From contig CAYLLT010000018.1 in NCBI GenBank assembly GCA_964384465.1, positions 1 to 64,000 on the forward strand: DNA of 64,000 nt, written 5' to 3'. The notes under the pieces were generated by a model. It saw nothing but the letters and a program-made list of their open reading frames with translations, did no database searches and had not been told where the DNA came from. This DNA is from CAYLLT01 sp964384465. GTDB lineage: Bacteria; Planctomycetota; Phycisphaerae; UBA1845; PWPN01. This document shows, piece by piece, positions 1 to 8,415 of the stretch (the stretch's first letter is position 1; the number at the start of each line of letters is the position of its first letter). The position numbers were made by a program, and so were the translations under genes.

Positions 1-71
1 CGATGTTATCATGCATGTCAAGGATAAATTCCCAGCCTCACAGCGGACCCTACATCTACATCGCTACGGTT

Positions 72-932
72 TTACATCGCGAACAGCGCCCGCAGGCGCT
101 TCATCAATTTTACGCGGGCGGGGTCATGGGTATCGACGATGTCGCCCCAATAAAGGACGCTGTGCCGGCGGGCGTCGTGGCGGACGCGGGCGAGCAGCTT
201 CTCCAGCCGCTTCACCGATTCCTCCAAGGCCGTGGTGACCGGGCCGACCCCGATGTTAATCACCGTGACATCCGATTCGACCAGCGCGTAGAACTCCGGT
301 TGAAGTTGAATGCGGGAAGCGATCTCCGCTCCGAGCGGGGAGCTGAGGAACTGGCGGATCTGCGACTCGCCGACGTGGAGCTTCTCCATCGGGCGGGCAT
401 AGCCGCGGGTGGGCGTGGGCCGGACATGCTGCACGCCGACGCTGTCATCCAGCCCGGCCGCATCGAATAATCCGAAGATCTCCGAGGCGAAGGCGGCGGT
501 ATCCTGCATCACCTGCTGGAGTGCGATTGCGGCGGCTTTGGCATCGCGGAAGACGGCATGCACCGTGGGCGGCGGCGGCATGACGAAGATGCGATAATCG
601 TAAGGGTAGGCGTGCCGCAGGGCCGGATCGCCATCGGCCTCGATGATGGTGAAGCCGCGGCGTTCGATGCGCCGCACGGCACGCAGGCCATCGGGGAGCG
701 TCTCGAAAACACGGTCCGTGGTGTAGGTCACGTGGTGGCGGGATTTCCACTCGATGCCGTCGCTGACCGGCCCGTTCGATTCGGCAACGACGGTATTGGT
801 GTGCCCGTCCGTCGCCCGGCGCATGCGGATGTAGTGAACCGGACGGTCGAGGACATCCTTGGCCACCATTTGGGCTACGGTCGTCTTGCCGCCCATCGAA
901 GGGCCGCTGATGAACAAGGTTTCCAGTGGCAT
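72..932 (-). CDS. P-loop NTPase, kinase-like, unknown substrate
   Basis: A 286-residue protein from an ATG that gives MPLETLFISGPSMGGKTT. The open frame runs upstream to 1283, but that part is translated from a palindromic repeat (1043-1112), so the inner start is preferred. Residues 9-17 form a Walker A loop (GPSMGGKTT) close to the N terminus, as in nucleotide and small-molecule kinases. The middle has paired aromatic and acidic segments (ADGDPALRHAYPYDYRIFV) that I cannot assign to a family. No signal peptide or membrane segment is visible. It lies downstream of an ATP-grasp gene and a Zn-peptidase gene on the same strand, so the three may form one unit. The P-loop is clear; substrate and role are unknown. 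Confidence 0.72.
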   Translation of the reverse strand: MPLETLFISGPSMGGKTTVAQMVAKDVLDRPVHYIRMRRATDGHTNTVVAESNGPVSDGIEWKSRHHVTYTTDRVFETLPDGLRAVRRIERRGFTIIEADGDPALRHAYPYDYRIFVMPPPPTVHAVFRDAKAAAIALQQVMQDTAAFASEIFGLFDAAGLDDSVGVQHVRPTPTRGYARPMEKLHVGESQIRQFLSSPLGAEIASRIQLQPEFYALVESDVTVINIGVGPVTTALEESVKRLEKLLARVRHDARRHSVLYWGDIVDTHDPARVKLMKRLRALFAM

Positions 933-1042
933 GGTCAGACTCGCCAGCGAACGAATTGAGCCGATGCCCCGAACCGCGTGGGGCATCTTAAATTTTATCC
1001 CCGTCAACAGCGCTTCTCCACCGATTCTTGCAGAAATGCGAA

Positions 1043-1112
1043 CCGAGCAGCGACCGTGAGGGAGCTGTTGGGACAAACGCATGGGTACCGCTCCCTCACG
1101 GTCGCGGCTCGG
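1043..1112. repeat. Dispersed palindromic repeat, copy A
   Basis: Imperfect inverted repeat with arms of the type gctccctcacggtcgcggct at the right end and its near-complement at the left. The same arms occur at 16821-16888, 25246-25305 and 35568-35629. It fills the space between the ATP-grasp gene and the P-loop gene. It would form a long hairpin in RNA and could separate expression of the two genes. Confidence 0.85.
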
Positions 1113-1128
1113 ATTGCCCCCTGTATCC

Positions 1129-2151
1129 TCAAGGAATTGAGCCGGCCCGGCGGAGGCCGAGCATGACGATCCGCTGGAGCAGGACCTCGTAGGACAGCCC
1201 GGCCGCCCGTGCTGAATCCGCAAAATCCTCGCCGCGGGCGAGCTGCGGATTGGGATTGGCCTCGAGCACGTAAAGATCGCCATCCGGCGACAATCGCAAG
1301 TCGATCCGAGCGTAGCCGGTCAGATCGAGACAGCGGTAGATCCGCTTGGCGATTCGCCGGATCCGCTCGGGCAGGCCGGCGGCCAGGTCCTTGGCCGACT
1401 CGCTGCGGATGCCCCATTTCTCCTGGTAGCGGCGATCCCATTTGACCTTGGCGGTGGCGATGCGCGGGGCATCCTCCGGCATCTTGGTGAACAGCAGTTC
1501 CCATATGGGGAAAACATCCAGCCGGTGGTTGCCCATGACGCCGACGTACAGCTCGCGCCCGTCGATAAAGCGTTCGGCAATGGCATCCGTTTTGACGCGC
1601 TCGTGAATGAACGCCACGCGCTCGGCGAACTTGGCGTCGTCGTCCACCAGCGACGCCTGGGATATCCCCAACGACGCCTCTTCGTTCAAGGATTTGACGA
1701 ACAGCGGGAAATTCAGCCGCGCCGGCCGCCGGATGGCCCGCCCGCGGACGAAAACGGCGCATTCCGGCACGCGGATGCGGTGATAGGCCAGCACCTGCTT
1801 GGACAGCGCCTTGTCGCGGGCCAGCATCAGCCCGCGCGGGCAGCAGCCGGTATAGGCCAGCCCGATCAGCTCCAGATAGCTCACCACGTTCTGATCGTAG
1901 ACCGCTTCGCCAGCAAATTCCTCTAAAAGGTTAAACACGACCTGCGGCTTCTGTTCCTCGACCGCGTGCCGGATTACGCCCAGATCGTTGCTGATGCCCA
2001 GCGGCAGGACGTCGTGCCCGATCGCCCGGAGCGTGGACACCACGTCATATTCGGTTTTGAAGGGGGCGATCTGGTCCGGCGTGAGGCCCTCGATGCTGTC
2101 GGGGGGGACCAGGCTCTTATCCATCAAGGCCAGGATGCGTAACTTCTTCAT
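1129..2151 (-). CDS. ATP-grasp ligase, D-Ala-D-Ala ligase-like
   Basis: A 340-residue protein starting MKKLRILALMDKSLVPP. It has the layout of D-alanine-D-alanine ligase-like ATP-grasp enzymes: an N-terminal Rossmann-like half, the Lys strand FPLFVKSLNEEASLGIS near residues 145-160, and the metal-binding end GYARIDLRLSPDG followed by YVLEANPNPQL (the Arg and Glu-x-Asn residues bind ATP-Mg). The family joins a carboxylate to an amine through an acyl phosphate. The start lies 5 bp after the stop of the upstream metallopeptidase gene, which indicates co-transcription. No peptidoglycan gene is adjacent, so a role other than cell-wall D-Ala-D-Ala synthesis is likely. Family assignment is firm; substrate is unknown. 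Confidence 0.85.
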   Translation of the reverse strand: MKKLRILALMDKSLVPPDSIEGLTPDQIAPFKTEYDVVSTLRAIGHDVLPLGISNDLGVIRHAVEEQKPQVVFNLLEEFAGEAVYDQNVVSYLELIGLAYTGCCPRGLMLARDKALSKQVLAYHRIRVPECAVFVRGRAIRRPARLNFPLFVKSLNEEASLGISQASLVDDDAKFAERVAFIHERVKTDAIAERFIDGRELYVGVMGNHRLDVFPIWELLFTKMPEDAPRIATAKVKWDRRYQEKWGIRSESAKDLAAGLPERIRRIAKRIYRCLDLTGYARIDLRLSPDGDLYVLEANPNPQLARGEDFADSARAAGLSYEVLLQRIVMLGLRRAGSIP

Positions 2152-2156
2152 GCGCT

Positions 2157-3218
2157 TCACATGCCGACGCGATGCCGGCCGCTGTGCAGATAGTTCATGG
2201 TCTGGACGGTGAGCAGAATGGCGAAGTCGATCTTGAGCTGCTTTTCCGGTCCGGCGATATGGAGCTTCAAGTCGCGGCACCGGCCAATCATCTCCCGCAG
2301 GACCTGTTCGAGCGTGTATTCGTACTCACCCGTCCAGCGCGATACGAGCCAGCGGACGTCTCCGCGGATCCGACGGATAAACGCCGCGGCCGACTCGCGC
2401 TTCCGGTGTTCCGGCGCGTCGGAGAACAGCCGCCGCAGATCGCGGTCGTAGAAATCGGGGTATTCGGTCCCATACTGGGCGCGCTTCTCCTCGTAATGCT
2501 GGCGCAGCGTTTTGCGATTGCGGGTCAGCGGCTCCATCATGGCCCGCGAATGAATTATCGGCTTCTGATGCGAAATCTCTTGCATCAGCCCGTTCACGTA
2601 CTCGAGCTTGCGCAGGGCCGGCCAATCCTGATAGCGCTTTCGCCAGACCGCCCGCGGGGTCATCCAGACGGCGAAGGTCTCAGCGAAATCCTCGTCCGGA
2701 TGGCTCTGCGCGTACCAGAAATCGAGGTGCAGGACGAAATGCTTGCTGTAGGGCTTCGGCTTGTAGAAGGAGGGGTACGGTTTGGAAGATTTCCCAAAGT
2801 GTTGCTGCCACTGGCGGCGCCGGTGGAGCAGGTAAGCGTGGTCCAGCGCGTGGCCGGTCTCGTGCCGGAAGATGCGCATGCAGGATTCTCGGGTGCCGCC
2901 CTCCACTTCCAGCATCATCTTGCGTTCGAGCCGCATCAGGCGCGGATGAGCCAGATAGAATGGGACCGCAACCCCGGGAATGCCATCCGGTGAGAACCAA
3001 TCCTCCGCCAGCCAGAAGTGCGGGCGGAACCGCAACTTGCGGCGATCGAGCTCCCGGTACAACTGTCGAATGTTGGCGGCCAGCCCGGTGCCTTTGAGCC
3101 GCAGGCCCAGATCGCAGATGCGCATGTCGAGCAACCGCTCATCCGGCCAATTCGCCCACACCCGGCGGCTCGGTCGCCGCCGTCCGGTCCGCTTTGCTCG
3201 ATTACTGCGTCTCCTCAT
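2157..3218 (-). CDS. Putative zinc-binding metallopeptidase (HExxH)
   Basis: A 353-residue protein carrying HETGHALDH, a gluzincin-type HExxH zinc site, with a later acidic motif DEDFAETFAVWM whose Glu could be the third ligand. This matches the uncharacterised 'putative zinc-binding metallopeptidase' families found in several bacterial phyla. There is no signal peptide; the first 20 residues are very basic (RRRSNRAKRTGRRRPSRR), so the true start may be internal, for example at the Met of LLDMRICDL. It heads a minus-strand cluster with the ATP-grasp gene 5 bp downstream. Peptidase activity is inferred from the motif only. Confidence 0.75.
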   Translation of the reverse strand: MRRRSNRAKRTGRRRPSRRVWANWPDERLLDMRICDLGLRLKGTGLAANIRQLYRELDRRKLRFRPHFWLAEDWFSPDGIPGVAVPFYLAHPRLMRLERKMMLEVEGGTRESCMRIFRHETGHALDHAYLLHRRRQWQQHFGKSSKPYPSFYKPKPYSKHFVLHLDFWYAQSHPDEDFAETFAVWMTPRAVWRKRYQDWPALRKLEYVNGLMQEISHQKPIIHSRAMMEPLTRNRKTLRQHYEEKRAQYGTEYPDFYDRDLRRLFSDAPEHRKRESAAAFIRRIRGDVRWLVSRWTGEYEYTLEQVLREMIGRCRDLKLHIAGPEKQLKIDFAILLTVQTMNYLHSGRHRVGM

Positions 3219-3300
3219 GCGAGGATTTTAGACCAATCCCCGCATCAGCAGCAACGATTCTTAAAGCATCGAGAAATGGAAACCGCTCAGCGCATAAAAA

Positions 3301-3340
3301 ACGGAAGGTGCTTCCGTGGCGTCAGCACCTTCCTTCCGTT
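3301..3340 (-). terminator. Rho-independent terminator
   Basis: Perfect 10-bp inverted repeat (ggaaggtgct at 3303-3312 and agcaccttcc at 3324-3333). On the minus strand it is followed by a run of T (the complement of aaaaaa at 3296-3301). It sits just downstream of the Lys-rich micro-gene and would end its transcript. Confidence 0.75.
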
Positions 3341-3419
3341 TTGTCGTATCTTCGGAACTCAATGAAGATCGACCCCGCCGCTCAACACCGTGCGAGCAGC
3401 GGTCGCGGTGATGTCATGG

Positions 3420-3467
3420 CTACTTCTTCTTCCGCGCTTTCTTCGCGCCTTTTTTCTTCTTGGCCAT
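3420..3467 (-). CDS. 15-residue lysine-rich micro-protein
   Basis: An ATG-to-TAG frame encoding MAKKKKGAKKARKKK, too short for ordinary gene calling. The start is preceded by aaaggaggtg (complement of 3474-3483), a near-perfect match to the anti-Shine-Dalgarno sequence, with 8 nt between the AGGAGG core and the ATG. A TTGACA box with a plausible -10 lies just upstream and a strong terminator downstream. Eleven of 15 residues are Lys or Arg, so a nucleic-acid- or ribosome-binding role is possible, as for very basic small ribosomal or nucleoid peptides; that is inference. It is 146 bp downstream of mnmE. Translation signals this good are unlikely by chance. Confidence 0.6.
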   Translation of the reverse strand: MAKKKKGAKKARKKK

Positions 3468-3491
3468 CGACGTCACCTCCTTTCTGTCATT

Positions 3492-3519
3492 AACTTAACG
3501 TGATCGCGCCAAATGTCAA
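3492..3519 (-). promoter_or_regulatory. Candidate sigma70-type promoter of the micro-gene
   Basis: On the minus strand TTGACA (3514-3519) is followed after 16 bp by TAAGTT (3492-3497). The -35 box is perfect and the -10 box weak. The predicted transcript start would fall only a few bases before the Shine-Dalgarno sequence, giving an almost minimal leader. Confidence 0.4.
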
Positions 3520-3553
3520 AAGAATTTTTTCGATGCGTCACATTTTTTATTCA

Positions 3554-3569
3554 GTGCCGTCTCCGGCAC
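3554..3569. repeat. Short palindrome GTGCCG-tctc-CGGCAC
   Basis: A 6-bp perfect inverted repeat with a 4-base loop, between mnmE and the micro-gene. It could be the 3' hairpin of mnmE, but it has no T-tract on the minus strand. Related sequence with the phrase gccgtctccggc recurs near 16245-16260. Confidence 0.4.
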
Positions 3570-3613
3570 GCACTTTGTATATCGACCGGACGGATCGTCG
3601 TCCTTGACGGAAA

Positions 3614-5026
3614 TCATTTTCCGACGCAGAAGCGCGAGAAGATGCGGCCGAGCAATTCCTCCGTCGCGATCTCGCCGGTCAGCAGCGACAACGCGTTCAT
3701 GGCCTCGCGAATTTCGATCGAAATGAGTTCCGCGCGATCGGCTGTTTGTGCGGCGTCGCGACAGATTTCCATCGCGCGCAGCAGCGCGGCCTGCGCATCC
3801 CGCAATGCGGCGCGCTGCCGGGCGGAGAGGGCCAGCAGCTCCGCGCCGTGGGCCTCGGTCTCGACGATTAACATCCTTCCGATCTCATCCCGTAGCCCAT
3901 CCACTCCATCGCCGCGCAGTGCACTGATGGGCCAGGCGGAAACTCCGCTGCCAATATTGGCGGAGGCATTTTCACGGCTCCGCGGCGGTAATCGGTCGAT
4001 CTTGTTCAGGACGATGCAGGTGGGACGGCGCGGCAATTCGGATTGCAGCCCCGCCAAGGCTCGCGCGGGATCGTCGGAAATGTCCACGATCATGAGGATG
4101 AGGTCGGCGGACGCGAGTGTTCGGCGTGTGGCCGCTTCGGCGAGTTCAGCGGGCTGATCCTGCTCGGCGGACCGCATCGCCGTCAGGCCCGCGCAGTCGG
4201 ACAACATCACTTCGCCGCCGGGTACGTGAAGCGGGGCCCGCAGGATATCGCGTGTCGTCCCGGCGGTGGCCGAGCGAATCGCCCGATCCATGCCGGTCAA
4301 CCGGTTGAACAGCGTGCTCTTTCCCGCGTTGGGTCGGCCCACCAGCATCACTTCGGGCAGCGTTTCGAGGCGTTCGACGGCCGGTGCGCTCGCCAGCAAG
4401 GCAGCCAGTTCGCCCGCGATCGCGCCGGCCATCTCCATCACCTGTTCCCGCGAGATGAAGTCGATCGGCTCCTCCACGAAGTCGATTTCCGCTTCGATGA
4501 GCGCAAGCAGGTCCGCCAACTGGTCGCGCAGTTGGGTGGATCGCCGGCTCAGGCGCCCGTGCAGGAGGGCTTCCGACGCCCGCAATTGAGAGTCGTTGCG
4601 GGCCTGGATGATCGCCGCCACGCCCTCGACACGGGTCAGGTCCATCGCTCCGTTGAAATACGCGCGGGCGGTGAATTCGCCCGGCTCGGCGGGACGCGCC
4701 CCGGCCCCGGTCAACTGTTCGAGCAGGCTCGCCAGCACGGGCGGCGAACCAATGGTGTGAATTTCAATCACGTCCTGCCGGGTGTAACTGGACGGTGCGC
4801 GGAAGGTATACACTTCCGCCGGCACAGTGCCCGATCCACCCACCCGCACCCGGCCCATGATCCGCCGATGCCCCGTGGCGTGCTTGATCTGCTCCAGGTC
4901 AACGGCGCCGAGAATCGCCGCTAGCACATCGAACGATGCCGGTCCGCTCAGCCGAATGACGCCCCGAACCCCCGCACCCGCCGGAGAGGAGATCGCCACG
5001 ATTGTGTCATCGAGCTGCGCAAACAT
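3614..5026 (-). CDS. mnmE: tRNA modification GTPase MnmE
   Basis: A 470-residue protein of normal family length. MnmE with MnmG makes the carboxymethylaminomethyl group on wobble U34 of certain tRNAs in the cytoplasm. The N-terminal tetrahydrofolate-binding domain begins DTIVAISSPAGAGVRGVIRLSG. The G domain, inserted in the helical domain, has GRPNAGKST (G1, near residue 230), AGTTRD (G2) and NKID (G4). The chain ends FCVGK, matching the family's invariant C-terminal FCxGK, whose Cys is needed for modification. mnmG is not in the window. Identification is secure. Confidence 0.98.
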   Translation of the reverse strand: MFAQLDDTIVAISSPAGAGVRGVIRLSGPASFDVLAAILGAVDLEQIKHATGHRRIMGRVRVGGSGTVPAEVYTFRAPSSYTRQDVIEIHTIGSPPVLASLLEQLTGAGARPAEPGEFTARAYFNGAMDLTRVEGVAAIIQARNDSQLRASEALLHGRLSRRSTQLRDQLADLLALIEAEIDFVEEPIDFISREQVMEMAGAIAGELAALLASAPAVERLETLPEVMLVGRPNAGKSTLFNRLTGMDRAIRSATAGTTRDILRAPLHVPGGEVMLSDCAGLTAMRSAEQDQPAELAEAATRRTLASADLILMIVDISDDPARALAGLQSELPRRPTCIVLNKIDRLPPRSRENASANIGSGVSAWPISALRGDGVDGLRDEIGRMLIVETEAHGAELLALSARQRAALRDAQAALLRAMEICRDAAQTADRAELISIEIREAMNALSLLTGEIATEELLGRIFSRFCVGK

Positions 5027-5037
5027 GATTATCCGAA

Positions 5038-5057
5038 CCCCTCACGCAAGTGAGGGG
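5038..5057. repeat. Palindrome CCCCTCAC-gcaa-GTGAGGGG
   Basis: Perfect 8-bp inverted repeat with a gcaa loop, immediately upstream of mnmE. There is no T-tract. It looks like a dispersed hairpin rather than a terminator. Confidence 0.6.
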
Positions 5058-5106
5058 CCTGTCAGTTCCCACGCTGGTATCGGATGAACGCGTGCATCGA
5101 GGTCGG

Positions 5107-5126
5107 CCCCCGACTGGCGTCGGGGG
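5107..5126. repeat. Palindrome CCCCCGAC-tggc-GTCGGGGG
   Basis: Perfect 8-bp inverted repeat with a 4-base loop, just downstream of the nucleoside hydrolase stop at 5133. With the hairpin at 5038-5057 it makes a double stem between two minus-strand genes. Confidence 0.6.
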
Positions 5127-5132
5127 TTCGGA

Positions 5133-6062
5133 TTACACGACGAATCTCTCCTGGCACAATGTCTCCAGCAGGTTTTCCAGAAAGTCGGTCACATTCACGG
5201 ATACCACCGCGGCGATCTGGCGGCTCTTGTCCCTGGACATTACCGGCTTGCACTTGCCGGCCTCTTCGCCCTCCAGCGTGATCTGGAGGCCCATGCGGCA
5301 CTGCATGAACAGCTCCGGCCAGATCAATATCCCCAGGGCCAGCGCATCGTGGATCAGAAACTTTCCGCTGCCGGCTTCCTTCCCGTGCTCCATCGGGAAA
5401 CGCATCATGCGGGCCAGCAGTTCGCCGGCGCGGGTGCCGCTGCGCGACAGATGCGCGATGTGCGAAGCATCCATCCCCACCTGGCGGGTCACATCCAGTG
5501 TCACCAGGGTGATCGGCAGTCCCGAAGCCAGGACGCCCGACGCGGCGGCGGGATCGCGATAAAAATTGAACTCTGCATGCAGCGTCACGTTACCCGGACA
5601 CCAGATGGCCCCGCCCATGATGATGATCCGGCCGGCCTTTCGGAGCAAACCGGGATCCTCGCGCAAAACCGCCGCGAGATTCGTCAGCGGTCCGATGGCG
5701 ACAATCACCAGCTTGTCGCCATGGGCGGCGATGATTTGCTGATACAGTGGAAGATAGTTTTCGGCCGGCAGCGGCTCGGGTGCGGCTGCGTCGATCTCGC
5801 CCAAACCGTCCGCGCCGAACACGTGACTGGCATTCAACAGCCGATGGTCATCCTGGTCGAGCCCGCGAGCGATTGCCGGCCAGCGTTCGACTTTGATCCC
5901 CGCCAGCAGCCGGCCGATATTTCGGGTCGCCTGTTCCAGCGGGACATTCCCGCCGACGCTCACCAGACCGGTCAACTCGATGCCCGGATGCGCCAGGGCC
6001 AGGGCGATGGCCACCGCATCGTCCACGCCCATATCCGTATCGATCAGTACCGGAGTTCGCAT
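5133..6062 (-). CDS. Inosine-uridine preferring nucleoside hydrolase
   Basis: A 309-residue protein, the usual size for the family, which hydrolyses the N-glycosidic bond of ribonucleosides for purine and pyrimidine salvage. Residues 8-16 are DTDMGVDDA, the Asp cluster that binds the catalytic calcium and the ribose. The later EFNFYRDP segment and the HDALA motif (family His-Asp pair) are also present. There is no signal peptide, so it is cytoplasmic. Substrate range (inosine/uridine or other) cannot be read from sequence. It is divergent from galK, with about 80 bp between the starts. Confidence 0.93.
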   Translation of the reverse strand: MRTPVLIDTDMGVDDAVAIALALAHPGIELTGLVSVGGNVPLEQATRNIGRLLAGIKVERWPAIARGLDQDDHRLLNASHVFGADGLGEIDAAAPEPLPAENYLPLYQQIIAAHGDKLVIVAIGPLTNLAAVLREDPGLLRKAGRIIIMGGAIWCPGNVTLHAEFNFYRDPAAASGVLASGLPITLVTLDVTRQVGMDASHIAHLSRSGTRAGELLARMMRFPMEHGKEAGSGKFLIHDALALGILIWPELFMQCRMGLQITLEGEEAGKCKPVMSRDKSRQIAAVVSVNVTDFLENLLETLCQERFVV

Positions 6063-6145
6063 CGGGACTGTGCCTGCAAGTGATGCATTGACAGGCCAAA
6101 AAGCACGCGCTAGAGTCGCTCGGATTGATTGTCGGTGAGAACCTG

Positions 6146-7315
6146 ATGCCGGTCAATACAGCCGATCTCGCACGCCGATATCGAGAAGCGTTCCCCGATT
6201 CCAGCCCGCTCTTCATCGCCCGCGCACCGGGCCGGGTCAATCTGATCGGGGAGCATACCGATTACAACGACGGTTTCGTGCTGCCGATCGCGATGTCGCA
6301 GTCGCTCTATGTCATCGCCGGCCCGCATGAGGATGAAGAGATCATCGTGCGTTCGACCGCGTTCGGCGAAACGGTGAGGTTTTCCGCCGCCGAACCGGGC
6401 CCACCCGCAGCTCCGGCATGGTCGAACTACGTCCGCGGTGTCGCCGAGATGCTGCGGCGCGAGGGCATTCCGCTCCGCGGCGGCCGACTTCTGGTTCACA
6501 GCGAAATCCCCATCGGCGGCGGTGTCAGCAGTTCGGCTGCCCTGGAGATCGCCAGTGCAATCGCGATGCTGGCATTGGCCGGTAAGTCGATGGACCCGAT
6601 CCCGCTCGCTCACCTCGCCCGCCGGGCCGAGCACGAATGCGCCGGCTCGCCGTGCGGCATTATGGACCAGTTCATCTGCGTGCTGGGGCGGGAAAACCAC
6701 GCGCTGCTGCTCGATTGCCGCTCCGAAACGTACGAGCATTTGCCGCTGCCCGATGATGGTACCACGCTCATGGTGATGGATACGCAGGTCAAGCATCAGC
6801 TCGGCTCCAGCGAGTATCCAGTGCGGCAGCGGCAGTGCCGGGAGGGCCTGGCCGAGCTGCGGCAGGTATATCCCGGAATCGCCGCGCTTCGCGACGTCAG
6901 CTCTGCACAACTCGATGCTCAAGCCGGCCGTCTCGATCCTCTGATCTTCCGACGGTGTCGCCACGTCGTAACCGAGATCGGGCGGACGCTGCTCGCCGCT
7001 GAGGCGTTGCGCGATGACAATCTGAGTGTGTTCGGCCGCCTGATGTACGAATCGCACGCCTCGCTGCGCGACGACTACGGGGTTTCGTGCATGGAACTGG
7101 ACGCACTGGTGTCGATCGCCGCCGACGTGCCCGGCGTCTACGGCGCCCGCATGACCGGCGGCGGCTTCGGCGGGTGTGCCATCGCCCTCGTGCAGGCTGC
7201 GGCCGAAGAGCAGCTTCGCAGGGCCATCGCGGAGCGATACAATAGTTGCGTTGAAAAGCCGGCGATTCTCTACACGACGCGCGCTTCGGCCGGCGCCGAT
7301 CTTCATCGACTCTGA
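6146..7315 (+). CDS. galK: Galactokinase
   Basis: A 389-residue GHMP kinase that phosphorylates galactose at C1 in the Leloir pathway. The N terminus carries the galactokinase signature GRVNLIGEHTDYNDGFVLP, the centre the glycine-rich ATP loop PIGGGVSSSAAL, and the C-terminal third the GHMP motif MTGGGFGGCAI. The ATG giving MPVNTADLARRY is preferred over a TTG 21 bp upstream because it sits just before the first conserved residues. No galT or galE is adjacent. Identification is firm; a related sugar-1-kinase specificity is a small possibility. Confidence 0.94.
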   Translation: MPVNTADLARRYREAFPDSSPLFIARAPGRVNLIGEHTDYNDGFVLPIAMSQSLYVIAGPHEDEEIIVRSTAFGETVRFSAAEPGPPAAPAWSNYVRGVAEMLRREGIPLRGGRLLVHSEIPIGGGVSSSAALEIASAIAMLALAGKSMDPIPLAHLARRAEHECAGSPCGIMDQFICVLGRENHALLLDCRSETYEHLPLPDDGTTLMVMDTQVKHQLGSSEYPVRQRQCREGLAELRQVYPGIAALRDVSSAQLDAQAGRLDPLIFRRCRHVVTEIGRTLLAAEALRDDNLSVFGRLMYESHASLRDDYGVSCMELDALVSIAADVPGVYGARMTGGGFGGCAIALVQAAAEEQLRRAIAERYNSCVEKPAILYTTRASAGADLHRL

Positions 7316-7318
7316 AAA

Positions 7319-7344
7319 GTAGGGTGGGTCAAGACCCACCCTAC
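7319..7344. repeat. Palindrome GTAGGGTGGGTC-aa-GACCCACCCTAC
   Basis: Perfect 12-bp inverted repeat with a 2-base loop between galK and trpD. Highly similar hairpins are, from memory, dispersed in many bacterial genomes. It could act as a galK 3' hairpin. Confidence 0.8.
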
Positions 7345-7361
7345 GGAAATAGGACGGGGAC

Positions 7362-8384
7362 TTGTCCGACCCGAACGAAATCTTTGCTTTCATCGACCTC
7401 GTTCAGACCGGCCGGCACCTGACGCGCGAGCAGTCCCGCTACGTGTTCGAGCAGATCATGTCCGGCCACGTCGCCGAGGAGCCGATGGGCGAGTTCCTCG
7501 CCGCCCTCGCGAAGAAAGGCGAGACGGTCGATGAAATCGCCGGCGCCGCCGACGTGATGAACGCGAAGGTCACGCGCGTGCGCTGCGACGGCGACTGCAT
7601 CGATACCTGCGGCACCGGCGGCGACGGCATCAGCACGTTCAACGCGTCCACCGCGGCGGCCATCATCGCCGCCGCGGCCGGAGCGATCGTCGCCAAACAC
7701 GGCAATCGCACCAACACGCGCGTCAGCGGCTCGGCCGAAGTCATCGCCGAACTGGGCGTGAATCTGGACGCCACGGTGCCCGTTCTGGAGCGATGCCTCC
7801 GCGAATGCCGCATCGCCTTCCTGTACGCCCCGAACCTGCACCCGGCCATGAGGTACGCCGCCCCCGTCCGCAAGAAACTCGGCATCCGCACGATCTTCAA
7901 CTTGCTCGGCCCGCTCACGAATCCGGCCGGCGCGAAGCGGCAACTGCTCGGCGTACCGCGGCCGGAGCTGACCGACACCATCGCGCAGGTCCTCGCCGCG
8001 CGCGGCACCACACTCGCATGGGTCGTCCACGGCCACGACGGCCTCTGCGACCTGTCCATCACCGGCCCCAGCAAAGTAACCGAGGTCCGCGATGGTCGAA
8101 CGCGCACATTCATGCTGCATCCGGACGACGTCGGCCTGCCCACCGACGATCTCAACGCCCTGCTGGTCGATTCGCCGAAGGCCAGCGCCGAAGTGATCCT
8201 CGAAGTCCTCGACGGCATCTCCGGCCCCCCGCGGCATCACGCGGTCCTCAACGCCGCCGCCGCCCTGCTCATCGCCGGCCTGGTGGACGACTTGCCCACC
8301 GGCATCACTCGCGCGGAGCAAGCTATCGACGCCGGCGCCGCACGCCAAACACTGAAGATGCTGGTCGAATGCTCACGCTCCTGA
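7362..8384 (+). CDS. trpD: Anthranilate phosphoribosyltransferase
   Basis: A 340-residue enzyme that transfers phosphoribose from PRPP to anthranilate, the second step of tryptophan synthesis. It shows the PRPP-binding loop CGTGGDGISTFNAST, KHGNR, and IRTIFNLLGPLTNPA, all characteristic. The loop after KHGNR reads TNTRVSGSAEV, slightly different from the usual SVSSRSGSAD. The start is a TTG, with the first conserved helix following at once. No other trp gene is present, so this is a stand-alone copy. Identification is firm. Confidence 0.95.
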   Translation: MSDPNEIFAFIDLVQTGRHLTREQSRYVFEQIMSGHVAEEPMGEFLAALAKKGETVDEIAGAADVMNAKVTRVRCDGDCIDTCGTGGDGISTFNASTAAAIIAAAAGAIVAKHGNRTNTRVSGSAEVIAELGVNLDATVPVLERCLRECRIAFLYAPNLHPAMRYAAPVRKKLGIRTIFNLLGPLTNPAGAKRQLLGVPRPELTDTIAQVLAARGTTLAWVVHGHDGLCDLSITGPSKVTEVRDGRTRTFMLHPDDVGLPTDDLNALLVDSPKASAEVILEVLDGISGPPRHHAVLNAAAALLIAGLVDDLPTGITRAEQAIDAGAARQTLKMLVECSRS

Positions 8385-8387
8385 GAA

Positions 8388-8415
8388 TTGACAAATTTCA
8401 AATCTGAGATATACT
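8388..8415 (+). promoter_or_regulatory. Strong sigma70-type promoter
   Basis: TTGACA (8388-8393), a 16-bp spacer and TATACT (8410-8415), 5 of 6 bases matching TATAAT, in a short AT-rich island immediately after trpD. The predicted start near 8422 would give a leader of about 145 nt before the toxin gene. That leader ends in a GACGGC-caa-GCCGTC hairpin (8540-8554) directly before the Shine-Dalgarno sequence. Confidence 0.65.

Noticed and set aside
933..1283. N-terminal extension of the P-loop gene upstream of 932
   Set aside because: It is translated from repeat copy A and from the 3' end of the ATP-grasp gene, with no family similarity; the ATG at 932 fits the Walker A position.
6110..7393. 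427-codon open frame antisense to galK
   Set aside because: It is a shadow of a GC-rich gene: no motif, and galK on the other strand has all its signatures.
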